A DNA stretch of 64,000 nt from Labilibaculum filiforme (GCF_002843315.1 NZ_MVDD01000010.1:1-64000); one strand, 5' to 3'. Positions 24,693-34,890 are shown, counted from the first letter of the stretch. The notes: generated by a model not told the origin, from the sequence alone. Translations and numbers: made by a program.

Positions 24693-25547
24693 ATGGGTAA
24701 GCAATATACAAAAACAGCATTGGTGGTAGAAGGAGGAGCCATGCGTGGCATTTTTGCTGCTGGTGTTTTGGATTACTTCATTGAAATGGACTTTAATCCG
24801 TTTCATACGGTTTTGGGTGTTTCTGCGGGTGCTGTAAATGCAGCGGCTTACCTTTCGATGCAAAAAGAGCGAAATTTTAAAATGTTCACCGATTATTCTT
24901 TGCGACCAGAATATATTAGTTGGAAGAAGTTTGTGAGAGGTGGTCATTTAATGGATTTGGATTGGTCGTGGGAAATTACTTCCCGCGAATTACCAATAAA
25001 TTTGGAGGTGCTATTTGCCAATAAATCTGATTTCGAAATTGGTGTTACTATGAACGCCGATGGTCGATCGGTTTTTATTAAGCCCAATGCAGAAACTATT
25101 AGCCATGTAATGAAAGCTAGTTGCACAGTTCCCTTGTTTTATCGCAATTTTCTAAAAATAGACAATCAAATCGTATCCGATGGAGGTGTTTCTGCACCTA
25201 TTCCAATTCATCGAGCTGTAGAAAAAGGAGCAAACAAAATTATGGTGATTCGTTCTCGTCCCAGTTCTTTTCGGATGAAAAAAGGAATGGAATCAAAATT
25301 GGGAGCGTTCCTTTTTAGAAAGCATCCAGGCTTGGTAAAAGCCTTGTCAAATCGGCCAAATAACTATAATTCATCTATCGATTTCATTCAAAATCCACCG
25401 GAAAATCTTCAAATTTTGGATGTTTGTCCTCCCGAAAATTTTAAAACCAAACGATTTACTCAAGATTATGCCACTTTGGTAAATGATTATGAGTTAGGAC
25501 GGGAAATGGGACGAATTGCAATCGAAAAGTGGCAATCGTTGCAGTAA
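24693..25547 (+). CDS. Patatin-like phospholipase (YjjU/RssA type)
   Basis: A 284-residue protein. The oxyanion loop EGGAMRGIFAAG lies at about residue 10, the nucleophile elbow is GVSAG with Ser44, and the catalytic Asp163 is in SDGGVSAPIP, forming the Ser-Asp dyad of patatins. There is no signal peptide. It would hydrolyse ester bonds of phospholipids or lysolipids in the cytoplasm or at the inner membrane. The gene follows an acyltransferase gene by 17 bp, so the pair could remodel membrane acyl chains. Confidence 0.9.
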   Translation: MGKQYTKTALVVEGGAMRGIFAAGVLDYFIEMDFNPFHTVLGVSAGAVNAAAYLSMQKERNFKMFTDYSLRPEYISWKKFVRGGHLMDLDWSWEITSRELPINLEVLFANKSDFEIGVTMNADGRSVFIKPNAETISHVMKASCTVPLFYRNFLKIDNQIVSDGGVSAPIPIHRAVEKGANKIMVIRSRPSSFRMKKGMESKLGAFLFRKHPGLVKALSNRPNNYNSSIDFIQNPPENLQILDVCPPENFKTKRFTQDYATLVNDYELGREMGRIAIEKWQSLQ

Positions 25548-25967
25548 ACTTACCTCATTTACTATCATTCAAGCTAAATAGGATCACAAGCCAATATTTT
25601 TTTCCACAATGTTTTAACCTTATAAATAGTTCCATCTGGTGGATATGACTTTGCAAAATCAATGAAACAGGCGTATGGTTATTTTTCCGCAAGGGATAAA
25701 TAAATGTTGGTCGGAAAACAGGGATAAATAACTTAATCCTCTATTCTCAATTACTAATGAGCTTGAAGGAAAAAAAAACCGTATAAATAATTTTTATCAT
25801 TAAACCTTTTATCTATTCTGTTGTCTTAAGAGTACTGAAATCGTGCGAATATACTTTTTGATCCCCGAAATGTTAACGAAAATCTAAAATCCGATTTTTG
25901 TGAATGTTTTAAGTTTATGAATAGTATGTTTGTGTAGATAATTTTGTGAAACTTATAATCAACCTTA
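25548..25967. promoter_or_regulatory. Intergenic region with promoter-like boxes before the TonB receptor
   Basis: A gap of 420 bp without genes. Two boxes fit the Bacteroidota -7 pattern TAnnTTTG: tatgtttg at 25925-25932 and taattttg at 25939-25946, 22-36 bp before the receptor's ATG. I see no clear spaced TTTG partner at -33. No extended hairpin with a T-run marks the end of the patatin gene. Confidence 0.4.
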
Positions 25968-28433
25968 ATGAATAGATTAATTCTTCTAATCTGCTTTAGC
26001 TTATTTGTAATTTCGACTAAGGCAGTAGAACCGGTGGTAAAACCGGAAATAAAAGGTGGAGTAATAAAGGGTCTTGTTATGGACAGTGCTTTGGATACTC
26101 CTGTAGAATATGCAACCGTTTCTGTTTACAATATGGCCGACTCAAGCCTTATTGATGGAACTATTACCGATGAAAAAGGTGCTTTTGAACTTAAAAAGTT
26201 GAAGCCCGGAAAATACTATGTAGAGGTTTCTTTTATTGGATATAATAAAGCGGCAGTTCGAAATATTCCTATTGATAAAGGTCATAATTTGGCTGATTTA
26301 AAAGTGGTGAATTTGCGACAGTCGAGCGAGGCATTAAGCGAGGTTGTAGTAACTTCGGAGCGTGCTCCAGTTCAATATCAGATCGATAAAAAGGTAATTC
26401 CGGTGAGTCGCCAAATTACTGCGGCTAGCGGAACAGCAGTAGATGTTTTAGAAAACGTCCCTTCGGTTAGTGTTGATATTGAGGGGAATGTGAGTCTTAG
26501 AGGGAATTCAAACTTTACCGTTTTGGTAGACGGTAAACCTTCCATTTTAGATGCTTCGGATATTTTACAGCAAATGCCTGCAAGTGTAATTGAGAATATC
26601 GAAATTATTACCAACCCATCTGCGAAATACGATCCTGAAGGAACAGCAGGTATCATTAATATTATCACCAAAAAGAATACCGAAAACGGATTAAATGGAG
26701 TGGTAAATTTATCGGTAGGTAGTCAGGAAAACCGAAGTGGCGACATTTTAATTAACTACCGCAAAAAGAAATGGAATTGGAATTTTGGTTTAGATTACGA
26801 TAACCGTCAGTTTGAAGGGACTAGTAAAACCGAAAATAGAACCACTTTTAATGGTGCAACAAGTTCTGTTTTATCCGATGGAGAATCGGTTATGAATCGT
26901 ACGGGATATGGTATTCGTACTGGTTTTGATTTTGATATGAATGACAAAAACACCTTCTCTTTTGGTTTCCGATTTGGAAACAGAGACATGGAACGAGGTT
27001 CAGTGCTTGATTACCAGGAGTTTGATTCTGAAAATCCAGAAATAACGTCCTACGATAGTAGGGATCTTTGGAAGAAGGAAATGACTTTTGTGAATACCGA
27101 CTTTTCATACATCCGGAAATTTAGTGGAAAAGGACATCAATTGGCGTCTCAGGTAAGTTATTCGCATCGCGGAAGTGGCGACGAGCGTTCCACGAACGAG
27201 TTGTTTGATGCCAATGGGGAACAAATGCAGGGAAAAATTGCTATAGAAGATGGACCAGGAACCAGATGGGAAATTCGTTCCGACTATACCTTACCATTGG
27301 GCGAGGATGCAAAGTTTGAATTCGGATACCAAGGTCAGATTCGTTCTAGCGAAGCAGATACAAAGCAAGAGGATTTTGTTGTTGGAGGTGGATACGAGCC
27401 ACAACCATTGTATAGTCACGATGTAACTTACGATCAGCAAGTGCATGGTTTGTATTCTACTTATGCTGCTAAATTTGGAAGTTTTGGTTATCAACTTGGT
27501 TTTCGATCGGAGTATACCAATCGAAAAATTGATTTTATTGATGGGGCAGAGAAGTTTACGATTAAGCGTTGGGATTTCTTTCCAACCATACATACTCAAA
27601 TGGATTTAGGTTCAGATAATCAGGTAATGGCAAGTTATACTCGACGTATTCAGCGTCCTCGTGGCTACTATTTGGAACCTTTTGTTACCTGGACCGATGC
27701 CTATAATGTTCGACAGGGAAATCCCGATTTAGATCCAGAATATATCGACTCCTATGAGTTGGGTTATATGAAACGTTTTGGCGATCAGTCTGTTTCTTTC
27801 GAAACTTATTATAAGGTAACACACAATAAAATAGAACGGGTTCGATATCCTTGGGAAGAGCAGGGGAATGTAATGAAAAGTACTTCGGTTAATGTAGGAA
27901 ATGATTATTCTTTGGGGATAGAAGCAACCATAAACTTATCTTTTGGCAAATCCTTTAAAAATGATTTAATTGGTAACTTTTACCATTATAAAGAGGAAGG
28001 CGATTTTACCATTACCAATGCTGCTAATGAGGATACTTATCAGGATTTTTCTACTAAAAGTTATAACTGGAGCGTTAGAAATAACTCTACAGTAATAGTA
28101 GATATGAATACTAGATTGCAGTTTACGGCGAATTATCAGTCGGATACAAAATGGGCTCAAGGGGAGCGAAAAGGCTTTTTTACAACTTCAGCAGCTTTAA
28201 AGCGAGATTTTTTGAAGCGCAAGCTATCTGCTACCTTCCAGGTTAAAGATATATTCGGAACGGCAAAACACGAAACATTGTATGAAGGAGATAACTTTTA
28301 CAACTTTAGCCAGTTTAATCATAAATCACCAAGCTTTAATTTGAAACTAAGTTTTAAAATAAATAACTACAAAACCAAACGTGAAAGAGGTGGATCTGAA
28401 GGTGGAGTTGATGTAGAAGAATTTGAGATGTAA
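25968..28433 (+). CDS. TonB-dependent outer membrane receptor
   Basis: An 821-residue protein with a signal peptide (about 1-19). Residues about 32-115 form a carboxypeptidase-regulatory-like beta domain (GLVMDSALDTPVEYATVSVY). Residues about 130-235 form the plug (LENVPSVSVDIEGNVSLRGN, then IEIITNPSAKYDPEGTAGI). The rest is a 22-strand-type barrel of the outer-membrane-beta-barrel family common in Bacteroidota (ANYQSDTKWAQGERKG near the end). It differs from SusC and has no SusD partner. Its ligand is unknown; members take up metal complexes, peptides or other small solutes. Confidence 0.88.
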   Translation: MNRLILLICFSLFVISTKAVEPVVKPEIKGGVIKGLVMDSALDTPVEYATVSVYNMADSSLIDGTITDEKGAFELKKLKPGKYYVEVSFIGYNKAAVRNIPIDKGHNLADLKVVNLRQSSEALSEVVVTSERAPVQYQIDKKVIPVSRQITAASGTAVDVLENVPSVSVDIEGNVSLRGNSNFTVLVDGKPSILDASDILQQMPASVIENIEIITNPSAKYDPEGTAGIINIITKKNTENGLNGVVNLSVGSQENRSGDILINYRKKKWNWNFGLDYDNRQFEGTSKTENRTTFNGATSSVLSDGESVMNRTGYGIRTGFDFDMNDKNTFSFGFRFGNRDMERGSVLDYQEFDSENPEITSYDSRDLWKKEMTFVNTDFSYIRKFSGKGHQLASQVSYSHRGSGDERSTNELFDANGEQMQGKIAIEDGPGTRWEIRSDYTLPLGEDAKFEFGYQGQIRSSEADTKQEDFVVGGGYEPQPLYSHDVTYDQQVHGLYSTYAAKFGSFGYQLGFRSEYTNRKIDFIDGAEKFTIKRWDFFPTIHTQMDLGSDNQVMASYTRRIQRPRGYYLEPFVTWTDAYNVRQGNPDLDPEYIDSYELGYMKRFGDQSVSFETYYKVTHNKIERVRYPWEEQGNVMKSTSVNVGNDYSLGIEATINLSFGKSFKNDLIGNFYHYKEEGDFTITNAANEDTYQDFSTKSYNWSVRNNSTVIVDMNTRLQFTANYQSDTKWAQGERKGFFTTSAALKRDFLKRKLSATFQVKDIFGTAKHETLYEGDNFYNFSQFNHKSPSFNLKLSFKINNYKTKRERGGSEGGVDVEEFEM

Positions 28434-28456
28434 TAACGATTAACGAAATAAGGAAG

Positions 28457-28490
28457 AAACTCACGGAAAATATTTCGTGAGTTTTTTTTT
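28457..28490 (+). terminator. Terminator after the TonB-dependent receptor
   Basis: A stem aaactcacg/cgtgagttt with loop gaaaatattt is followed by about nine Ts. Confidence 0.85.
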
Positions 28491-28551
28491 ATGTCCTACT
28501 ACCAATTTATATTTAGTTTTGAATCCGGTTAAAAACCGAAGCAGATAAGTA

Positions 28552-29292
28552 TTAAATAAGAGAGGAAATCACAATAAAGGATCCTGTTACAATATTAATT
28601 CCAATGACTATTTTTCTGAACTTATCCGGCTCAATTTTTCCAGAAAATTTAGCTCCAATATGTGATCCGAAAAATAGAATGGGAAGGCAAAAAAGAGCCA
28701 GGTTTACCGATTCCATTTCTATCATTCCTTTCATTAAAAAAGCTGCCGTAGTAAAGAAGGCAGAAAAGGTACTGAACCAGGCAAATACGCCTCTAAATCG
28801 TTCTTTTTCATAGCCTTTTCTATTCATAGCAATTACCAATGGAGGCCCTCCAACAGATATGGCACTATTAAGAACGCCACTAATAAATCCAGCAAAAACA
28901 ATTGGAAAATTTATAAATCGCTTGGCCAATTTTACTTTCCCTACCATCTGTATCGAGAACAGGATAATTAGAACTCCTGTTATTAGTCGCAATGTATCGC
29001 TGCTTACATACTCCAAGGCATAAATACCTAAAGGAATTCCTCCCAGGCTGGCAATAAACATAGGGATAAAGTAGTAGGCTTTTATTTTTTCCTGTAACTT
29101 AAATAGAATTACTAAACTCGTAATTAAATTGAACAAACTCATGGCAGGCACTAATACCTGCATTGGGAATATAAAAGAGAGAAAAGGAACTGCAAGTAGT
29201 GCAAATCCAAAGCCGGTCATTCCTTTAATAAATGCAGCTGAAAGGATAACGATACCACAAAGAATGATTTGAATGATAGTAATGTCGTGCAT
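28552..29292 (-). CDS. TauE/SafE-family sulfite/organosulfur exporter-like permease
   Basis: A 246-residue membrane protein with about eight hydrophobic segments and the family signature FIKGMTGFGFALLAVPFL near the N-terminus, repeated in a second half with ISVGGPPLVIAMN. TauE/SafE proteins move sulfite, sulfoacetate or other anions across the inner membrane. No sulfur metabolism gene is adjacent, so the substrate is open. Confidence 0.85.
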   Translation of the reverse strand: MHDITIIQIILCGIVILSAAFIKGMTGFGFALLAVPFLSFIFPMQVLVPAMSLFNLITSLVILFKLQEKIKAYYFIPMFIASLGGIPLGIYALEYVSSDTLRLITGVLIILFSIQMVGKVKLAKRFINFPIVFAGFISGVLNSAISVGGPPLVIAMNRKGYEKERFRGVFAWFSTFSAFFTTAAFLMKGMIEMESVNLALFCLPILFFGSHIGAKFSGKIEPDKFRKIVIGINIVTGSFIVISSLI

Positions 29293-29392
29293 GGAAAACC
29301 CAATTAAGAATCTGTATGTGAATGATACAAAGTTAGTGGATATACAATAAAATTGGGCGTTAAATAATCTTAAAACTACCTTTCAGAAAATG

Positions 29393-29998
29393 TTATAAAA
29401 CCTCCCTTAAGAAAGGGAATAAGGAATGTATTTGAATTGCTACGTTTGTCATGAATAGTTTTACCGAAATAGCTAGTAATATGATTCCAAAAACTTTACG
29501 CATTACATGAATGCCTCCTTCTCCTAAAAAACGCTCAACAATATTAGTGGATCGCAATACGATGTAAACAAATATCATATTTAATACAATGGCTACAATT
29601 AAATTTTCCATCGCATATTCTGCACGTAAGGCTAGTACTGTAGTAAAGGATCCTGCACCGGCAACCAAGGGGAAAGCAATAGGAACTATGGAAACACCAC
29701 TTGGACCATCGTATTTAATAATTTCGATACCTAGAGCCATTTCTACTCCCATTATAAATAGGATAAATGAACCAGCAATAGCGAAACTCGAAATGTCAAC
29801 TCCAAATAATCCAAGCAGTTTTTGTCCTAAAAAAGTAAAGGCGATTAGTACAATTAGAGCAACTATGGTCGCTTTTAATGCTTCAATTTTACCTCCTTTT
29901 TTCTGCAAATCTAAAATGATTGGAATAGATCCAATAATATCGATTACTGCAAAAAGAACCATGGATGAGGTGATAATTTGGATGATATTGAAATTCAT
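29393..29998 (-). CDS. MarC-family integral membrane protein
   Basis: A 201-residue protein. I chose the ATG at 29998 (MNFNIIQIITSSM); the frame extends upstream to 30025 without benefit. It has six membrane segments, with the family features IDIIGSIPIILDLQKKGGK near the N-terminus and PLVAGAGSFTTVLAL in the middle (the UPF0056/MarC family). Its function is unsettled despite the historical link to antibiotic resistance. Confidence 0.88.
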   Translation of the reverse strand: MNFNIIQIITSSMVLFAVIDIIGSIPIILDLQKKGGKIEALKATIVALIVLIAFTFLGQKLLGLFGVDISSFAIAGSFILFIMGVEMALGIEIIKYDGPSGVSIVPIAFPLVAGAGSFTTVLALRAEYAMENLIVAIVLNMIFVYIVLRSTNIVERFLGEGGIHVMRKVFGIILLAISVKLFMTNVAIQIHSLFPFLREVL

Positions 29999-30270
29999 AA
30001 CAATAAAATTTTGGAATTGTAACAATAGATTTTGGTTAAACTTACAAATTAATTGATCGATTGTGTAAGTTGTATAGTCGCGATTTTTCTTTTAAGTAAA
30101 CTATTTTTGTTAAAAATAAATGCACAATCAATATAATTGTTAAAAATAAAACAAAAGAATAGTGGTTGTGTTTAAAATTTAAACTTTCGCGAAGGTATAT
30201 TTTTTTTTGAGATTGGCTCTAAGTTGAACGAGAAATTTTAAAAGAAAGAGGCACTCTTAGTAGTTGGAGC

Positions 30271-30300
30271 AAAAAAAAGACCTACAAGTGGTAGGTCTTT
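30271..30300 (-). terminator. Terminator for the msrB gene (minus strand)
   Basis: A stem agacctac/gtaggtct with loop aagt is flanked by an A7-8 run on the plus strand, which is the T-run when read leftward. It lies just after the msrB stop. Confidence 0.75.
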
Positions 30301-30320
30301 AGGACTAGTCAAGATATTTT

Positions 30321-30776
30321 TTATTTCTCATTAGATGTTTCTAATGGAACGAAATTTAGAGAGATACTATTTACACAATGGCGGGTATTTTTTTGTGTAA
30401 AGCCTTCTCCAATAAAAACATGGCCCAAATGTCCGTTGCAATTAGCACAAACAATTTCAGTTCGCCTGCCATCGGCATCGGTAATTCGTTTTACAGCACC
30501 TTCAATTTCATCGTCGAAGCTAGGCCAGCCACAATTCGATTCAAATTTACTATTCGATCGGTATAATTCAGCATTGCATTGCTTACAGGTGTATACTCCT
30601 TTTGCTTTATTATTTAAATATTTTCCGGTTCCCGGATACTCAGTTCCTTTATCTATAATTACTCTTTTTTCATCTGCGCTAAGCACCCTATAATTATCTT
30701 TTGTCATTGCTTTTTGTGCGAATTGGTTACTACTAACAAATAGGATTAGTCCAAGTAAAATGATACATTTCTTCAT
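30321..30776 (-). CDS. msrB: Periplasmic peptide-methionine (R)-S-oxide reductase
   Basis: A 151-residue protein with a signal peptide ending near QFAQ (residue 21). The MsrB fold has the structural zinc site CKQC (Cys64, Cys67) with CANC (Cys110, Cys113), and catalytic Cys134 in the motif RHCVNSISL. Residues GWPSF and GHLGHVF complete the active site. The signal peptide puts it in the periplasm, where it repairs oxidised methionine in envelope proteins. It is a stand-alone MsrB without an MsrA fusion. Confidence 0.93.
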   Translation of the reverse strand: MKKCIILLGLILFVSSNQFAQKAMTKDNYRVLSADEKRVIIDKGTEYPGTGKYLNNKAKGVYTCKQCNAELYRSNSKFESNCGWPSFDDEIEGAVKRITDADGRRTEIVCANCNGHLGHVFIGEGFTQKNTRHCVNSISLNFVPLETSNEK

Positions 30777-30854
30777 ATATTTGCCCTCCTTATTTTGAAT
30801 GATTCTAAAGTTAGTTGAAAAAATAATCAGTTCAAAATTTACGATGTCTATTGG

Positions 30855-31712
30855 TTAAATTTGTTCTTTAATTGCTTGAATTATTAATTCTGGATTCGAC
30901 CATGGAATAAAGTGGTTTACATCATCAAGTAGAATATAATTCACGTTTTTATGAAATTTAAGATAGTAGGCTTGTGTTTGAAAAGGCACTAAAAAATCCT
31001 TTTTCCCTTGTATATAACTGGTTGGGATACTTATTTCGTGTAATCGCCTTTCATTTTTACTTAAATCCTCTTCCAAAGCCATCATTTCGATATTGCTGTT
31101 TTGCAATTCGTAGGGGATAAATTTATTCGTTATTTTTCCCGATATCATTAAATTATACCATTTTGCTTTTTGAAATTTTGGCGATAAGCAGGGAGCTAGA
31201 TATATGGCATGACTAATTTTATTTTGAAAATCGAGAATTGTTTGTTCGAGCACTGCTCCGCCATAAGAATGTCCTACGAGAGTAAATTTCTCGTTTACTT
31301 GGCCATAGTGGTTCAGAACACTAGCCAATACTTTTGCCTGATCGCTTAGTCGTTTTTTTGCAGGAACAGTAGTTTTGCCATAGCCAGGACGGTCGTAGGA
31401 GATAATACAGTATTCTTTTTGAAGTGTTTTATCCGCAAAAATATTTTTAAAGTCGAACCAGAAACCTGGAGATCCATGTATTAATAGAACTTTTGGTTTG
31501 GATAAATCACCTATATAGTTAGTGTGAATTTGATATTTGTCGTAAGGAATCATTTCGCTTCGAGGAAAAATATTTCGATTATTTAACTCTTTTAGAACAG
31601 TTTGGTTATCGAATTCATTTCTTATTTTCTGAAGCAATACAAACCCAATTCCAATTAGTATTAGTATCGTAAAGCCAAAAACATACAACAACTTTTTAAT
31701 CCATCTCCTCAT
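30855..31712 (-). CDS. Membrane-anchored alpha/beta hydrolase
   Basis: A 285-residue protein. I placed the start at 31712 (MRRWIKKLLYVFG), just before a membrane anchor; an upstream in-frame start at 31772 adds 20 residues. The alpha/beta-hydrolase core shows HGSPGFWFD (oxyanion region), the elbow GHSYGG with Ser149, Asp239 in GKKDFLVP, and His267 in DDVNHFIPW, so the catalytic triad is complete. The substrate is unknown. Confidence 0.8.
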   Translation of the reverse strand: MRRWIKKLLYVFGFTILILIGIGFVLLQKIRNEFDNQTVLKELNNRNIFPRSEMIPYDKYQIHTNYIGDLSKPKVLLIHGSPGFWFDFKNIFADKTLQKEYCIISYDRPGYGKTTVPAKKRLSDQAKVLASVLNHYGQVNEKFTLVGHSYGGAVLEQTILDFQNKISHAIYLAPCLSPKFQKAKWYNLMISGKITNKFIPYELQNSNIEMMALEEDLSKNERRLHEISIPTSYIQGKKDFLVPFQTQAYYLKFHKNVNYILLDDVNHFIPWSNPELIIQAIKEQI

Positions 31713-31936
31713 CTTCCTAGCGATTAAAATTTCACTTGCTTGTAATAAAATACATTTTAGTCTTAATTGCAAGCTTGCAAGTGTTATAAATTCTTAAATT
31801 ATTGATTGCTAAGAGAGTTGGAGTGGTGGGGGGTGTTGGATGTAATAGAAAAGGAGATGCGGAAATAGAAGTCAGTTCATTACTAACAACAAGAAGTTTT
31901 GTGAATTAAATACAATAAATATGAAGATGAAATAAC

Positions 31937-32311
31937 TTAGGCGAGATGTTTTCTAATTAATTGAATTAAGGCATCTTTTTTTACGGGTTTGGCGATATAA
32001 TCATCGCAGCCGTTTTCTAAGGATTTGTTTTTATCTCCAAGGAGAGCGAATGCGGTTTGAGCGATAATTGGTAGGTTGGGTCTTATTTTTTTTATTTTTT
32101 TCGTTGCTTCGTAGCCATCCATTAGTGGCATTTTTATATCCATTAGAACTAGATCGATCTTATCGTTTTTCTCGCAAATATCAACAGCTTCGACTCCATT
32201 GCTGGCAATTAACACGTTACAATGAATCTGATTTAGTAATTCTTCAAAATATATTTTGTTGAATTCTTCGTCTTCAACAACCAGTATAAGTTTGTTCGCT
32301 ACCTTATTCAT
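31937..32311 (-). CDS. Single-domain response regulator (CheY-like)
   Basis: A 124-residue receiver domain with no output domain. The phosphoacceptor is Asp58 in LVLMDIKMPLMDG, the acidic pair is Glu13/Asp14, Thr86 is in AQTAF and Lys108 in AKPVKK. It resembles the receiver that ends hybrid histidine kinases such as the one at the right edge of this window (which also has QTAYAS and SKPVK), so it may act in a phosphorelay. No kinase gene is adjacent. Confidence 0.88.
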   Translation of the reverse strand: MNKVANKLILVVEDEEFNKIYFEELLNQIHCNVLIASNGVEAVDICEKNDKIDLVLMDIKMPLMDGYEATKKIKKIRPNLPIIAQTAFALLGDKNKSLENGCDDYIAKPVKKDALIQLIRKHLA

Positions 32312-32841
32312 ATAAATATCTATTTATTCTCTCAAATGTAAAATATCTTTTCGAGCTATCGAAATCAAATTTAATATATGCATCAAATTAAATAGTAGTT
32401 CTTTGTGGTTTTTTAGGAGGTATGTCGAGGTAAGGACTTGATAGGCAATATGAAAGCGTTAGGTGAAGGCTTTTTAATAATAATGATATTTTAATCATTT
32501 CTTTTCTAAGAAAAATAAAATAAGAGTATTATATCTAATAATTTGTAATATTTGAATGGTGTTTATTCAGTTTATTTTTTCAAACCTGTTAATTTTTCTT
32601 TTTCGATTCCTGTTATTGGGGTGGGTGAATAGAATTTGAATCGTAAACTGGATGAATGTATTATATGAAGAGGTTTTTAGTTCACGTGTAAAACTATTAT
32701 AGCAAACAATAAGGGGTTAAGGTGGAGGTAAAGTATTTTAGCCATTTTATTCTTTGTTTTTAAAGAGATGGAAAATAGGAATGTGAAAAGTTTTCCATAT
32801 CTTCGGTTTAGAAAACATAAATTTTAAAAATAACACTTACT
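32312..32841. other. Intergenic stretch, nothing recognised
   Basis: 530 bp of AT-rich sequence with no gene that I can support, no tRNA-like fold and no clear repeat. A purine-rich stretch near 32700-32740 and AT-rich runs are visible but without diagnostic structure. Confidence 0.4.
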
Positions 32842-33069
32842 ATGACTGACGGAAACGAATTAACCTGCGTATTTATAGGATCGATCATTGACGTGCAATA
32901 TTATAAGGAAAGACTAGAGGAACTTGGGATTTCTTCTTTATGGAAGGATGAATTTAGTTCGGGTACCATAGTTGGATTAGGCGGTGTTCCTGATTCTGTT
33001 GAGTTGCTAGTTGCCGATTCTGATGTTGAATCGGCTAGAAATTGTATTGCAGAATTACAAAAAAAATAA
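32842..33069 (+). CDS. Small DUF2007-type protein
   Basis: A 75-residue protein resembling DUF2007 (putative signal-transducing) modules: LTCVFIGSIIDVQYYKERLEE, then ADSDVESARNCIAEL. These small ferredoxin-like or ACT-like domains usually have unknown ligands. It ends 17 bp before the ATG of the outer membrane protein gene and is probably co-transcribed with it. Confidence 0.65.
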   Translation: MTDGNELTCVFIGSIIDVQYYKERLEELGISSLWKDEFSSGTIVGLGGVPDSVELLVADSDVESARNCIAELQKK

Positions 33070-33086
33070 TCAGAATTTTAAGAAAG

Positions 33087-33857
33087 ATGAAAAAAACACT
33101 TACTCTTTTTGCTGTTGCCATGCTACTATCAGGATGGTTAATAGCGCAGGAAAAGGCTCCCATGGTAACGGACCGACCGGATCAAACGGAATCGGCAAGT
33201 ATTGTTACTTTGAATGGATTTCAAATAGAAACCGGATTTTCGTTTGAACGATACAATTCTGATATTAACAATACCACTTATAATTCAACTTTAGTTCGAT
33301 ATGGACTTTGTGAGAAAATAGAACTTCGATTAGGACTTGCCTATTTAGGTACAAATATTTCATTTGATGGAGGTAGTTTTGATGAAAGTGGATTTGCTCC
33401 CATTGTTGTTGGTGCAAAATTCCAATTAAATGAGGAAAGCGAAGGGTTGCCAAAATTAGCTTTAATGACTACTTTCTCCCTTCCAAACACAGGAGCAAAC
33501 GTGTATGAAAATAAATATTTAGGTGCAGATTTTCGAGTGAATGGGGAATATTCACTAAATGAAGCAATGTCGCTAGGTGCTAATTTAGGAGTGGCTTGGA
33601 GTGGTGCTGAAGCTGGTAATACAGCGGTAGGAGTTTATACTGCTGTAATTGGAATGAGTTTATCGGAAAAGCTAGGTGCTTTTGCAGAATTATACGGTTT
33701 TCTGCCTAAAGATGGTAAAAATGATCATCGTTGGGATGCGGGAATGACTTACTCTGTAAATGAGGATTTGCAACTCGATTTCGCAACAGGAATTGGATTA
33801 AGTAAGGTTTCTCCAGATTTTTTTGTTAGCTTAGGCTTATCAATTAGAATGCCTTAA
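33087..33857 (+). CDS. Outer membrane beta-barrel protein (phenol-degradation MetA-like family)
   Basis: A 256-residue protein. I chose the ATG at 33087 because a signal peptide begins there (MKKTLTLFAVAMLLSGWLIAQ). The mature part begins with the hallmark TDRPDQTESASIV and continues as alternating strands typical of the Phenol_MetA_deg barrel family. These proteins sit in the outer membrane; despite the name, most have no proven link to phenol. The gene ends with its own terminator. Confidence 0.75.
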   Translation: MKKTLTLFAVAMLLSGWLIAQEKAPMVTDRPDQTESASIVTLNGFQIETGFSFERYNSDINNTTYNSTLVRYGLCEKIELRLGLAYLGTNISFDGGSFDESGFAPIVVGAKFQLNEESEGLPKLALMTTFSLPNTGANVYENKYLGADFRVNGEYSLNEAMSLGANLGVAWSGAEAGNTAVGVYTAVIGMSLSEKLGAFAELYGFLPKDGKNDHRWDAGMTYSVNEDLQLDFATGIGLSKVSPDFFVSLGLSIRMP

Positions 33858-33886
33858 TAGGGTATTGCATACATCAATTCAGAAGA

Positions 33887-33921
33887 AAGCTTGTTCAGAA
33901 TCACTGAGCAAGCTTTTTTTT
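33887..33921 (+). terminator. Terminator after the outer membrane protein gene
   Basis: A stem aagcttgttcag/ctgagcaagctt with one mismatch and loop aatca, followed by T8. Confidence 0.85.
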
Positions 33922-33987
33922 GTAGGTTAAACGTACGATTGGAAATATACATTTGATTTGCAAAAATTGGAACTTTAAACTAGAGAA

Positions 33988-34890
33988 TCAGGTTTTTATT
34001 AATTTGGTTTTTTTTCTTGTATTCCGAATTATAGATGTTGTGTACAAAATTAAGGCTATCCAAATTAAACTAAAGGCAGTGATTTGTTCGTATCTAAATG
34101 GTTCATCGTACAATAGTACACCAATTAGTAACATAAGGGTTGGTCCGATGTACTGCATAAATCCTAATGCAGATAATGGTATTCGTTGTGCACCTTTTGC
34201 AAACCAATATAAAGGCAGGGTGGTTACAATGCCAGTTAGTATTAAATAAATGGATGTGGAAATAGTGCCCGTAAATAAAGCTCCGCTTCCTGTTCCTACT
34301 TTGTAGATAATAAATCCGAGAGCAAAAGGAGCTAGCAGGAAGGTCTCTATTGCTAAGGCAGGTACAGCTTCAATTCCTGCAGTTTTTTTTGTGAGACCAT
34401 ATAATCCAAAGGAACAGGCTAAAAGAATAGAGATCCAAGGGAATTTACCGTAATCAATGGTTAAGTAAATAACAGCTATAGAGGCAATTAGTACAGCAAT
34501 ATATTTAAGTTTGTCTAATTTTTCATCGAGAATAAGCATGCCAAGTGTCACATTTACAATAGGATTGATGTAATATCCCAAGCTTGCCTCAACAATTTGA
34601 TTGGTGTTAACGGCATAAATAAATAGTCCCCAATTTACACCAATAAGCAGAGAGGAGATAATTAAGCTGTTGCGAGATTTTTTTTGTTTTAATAAATTCC
34701 ATACATTTTTTCTTTTACTGATAAATAGTAAAATCATAAGAAAAATATAGGACCAAAAAATTCGATGGGCTAAAATTTCTATTGCAGGAACATCGGAAAG
34801 TAATTTCCAGAATATTGGCAGAATTCCCCAAGCAAAAAAAGCTTGAATGGCATATATGTAGCCCATTGTAATATTCTTTGTATCGTCCAT
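33988..34890 (-). CDS. rarD: EamA-family transporter, RarD type
   Basis: A 300-residue protein with about ten membrane segments in two EamA halves. It carries features of RarD: FFAWGILPIFWKLL near the N-terminus, EILAHRIFWSY, NWGLFIYAVNTNQIVEASLGYYINP and LQYIGPTLMLLIGV. These transporters move small metabolites across the inner membrane; the substrate of RarD is not firmly known. It is a monocistronic gene. Confidence 0.88.
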   Translation of the reverse strand: MDDTKNITMGYIYAIQAFFAWGILPIFWKLLSDVPAIEILAHRIFWSYIFLMILLFISKRKNVWNLLKQKKSRNSLIISSLLIGVNWGLFIYAVNTNQIVEASLGYYINPIVNVTLGMLILDEKLDKLKYIAVLIASIAVIYLTIDYGKFPWISILLACSFGLYGLTKKTAGIEAVPALAIETFLLAPFALGFIIYKVGTGSGALFTGTISTSIYLILTGIVTTLPLYWFAKGAQRIPLSALGFMQYIGPTLMLLIGVLLYDEPFRYEQITAFSLIWIALILYTTSIIRNTRKKTKLIKT

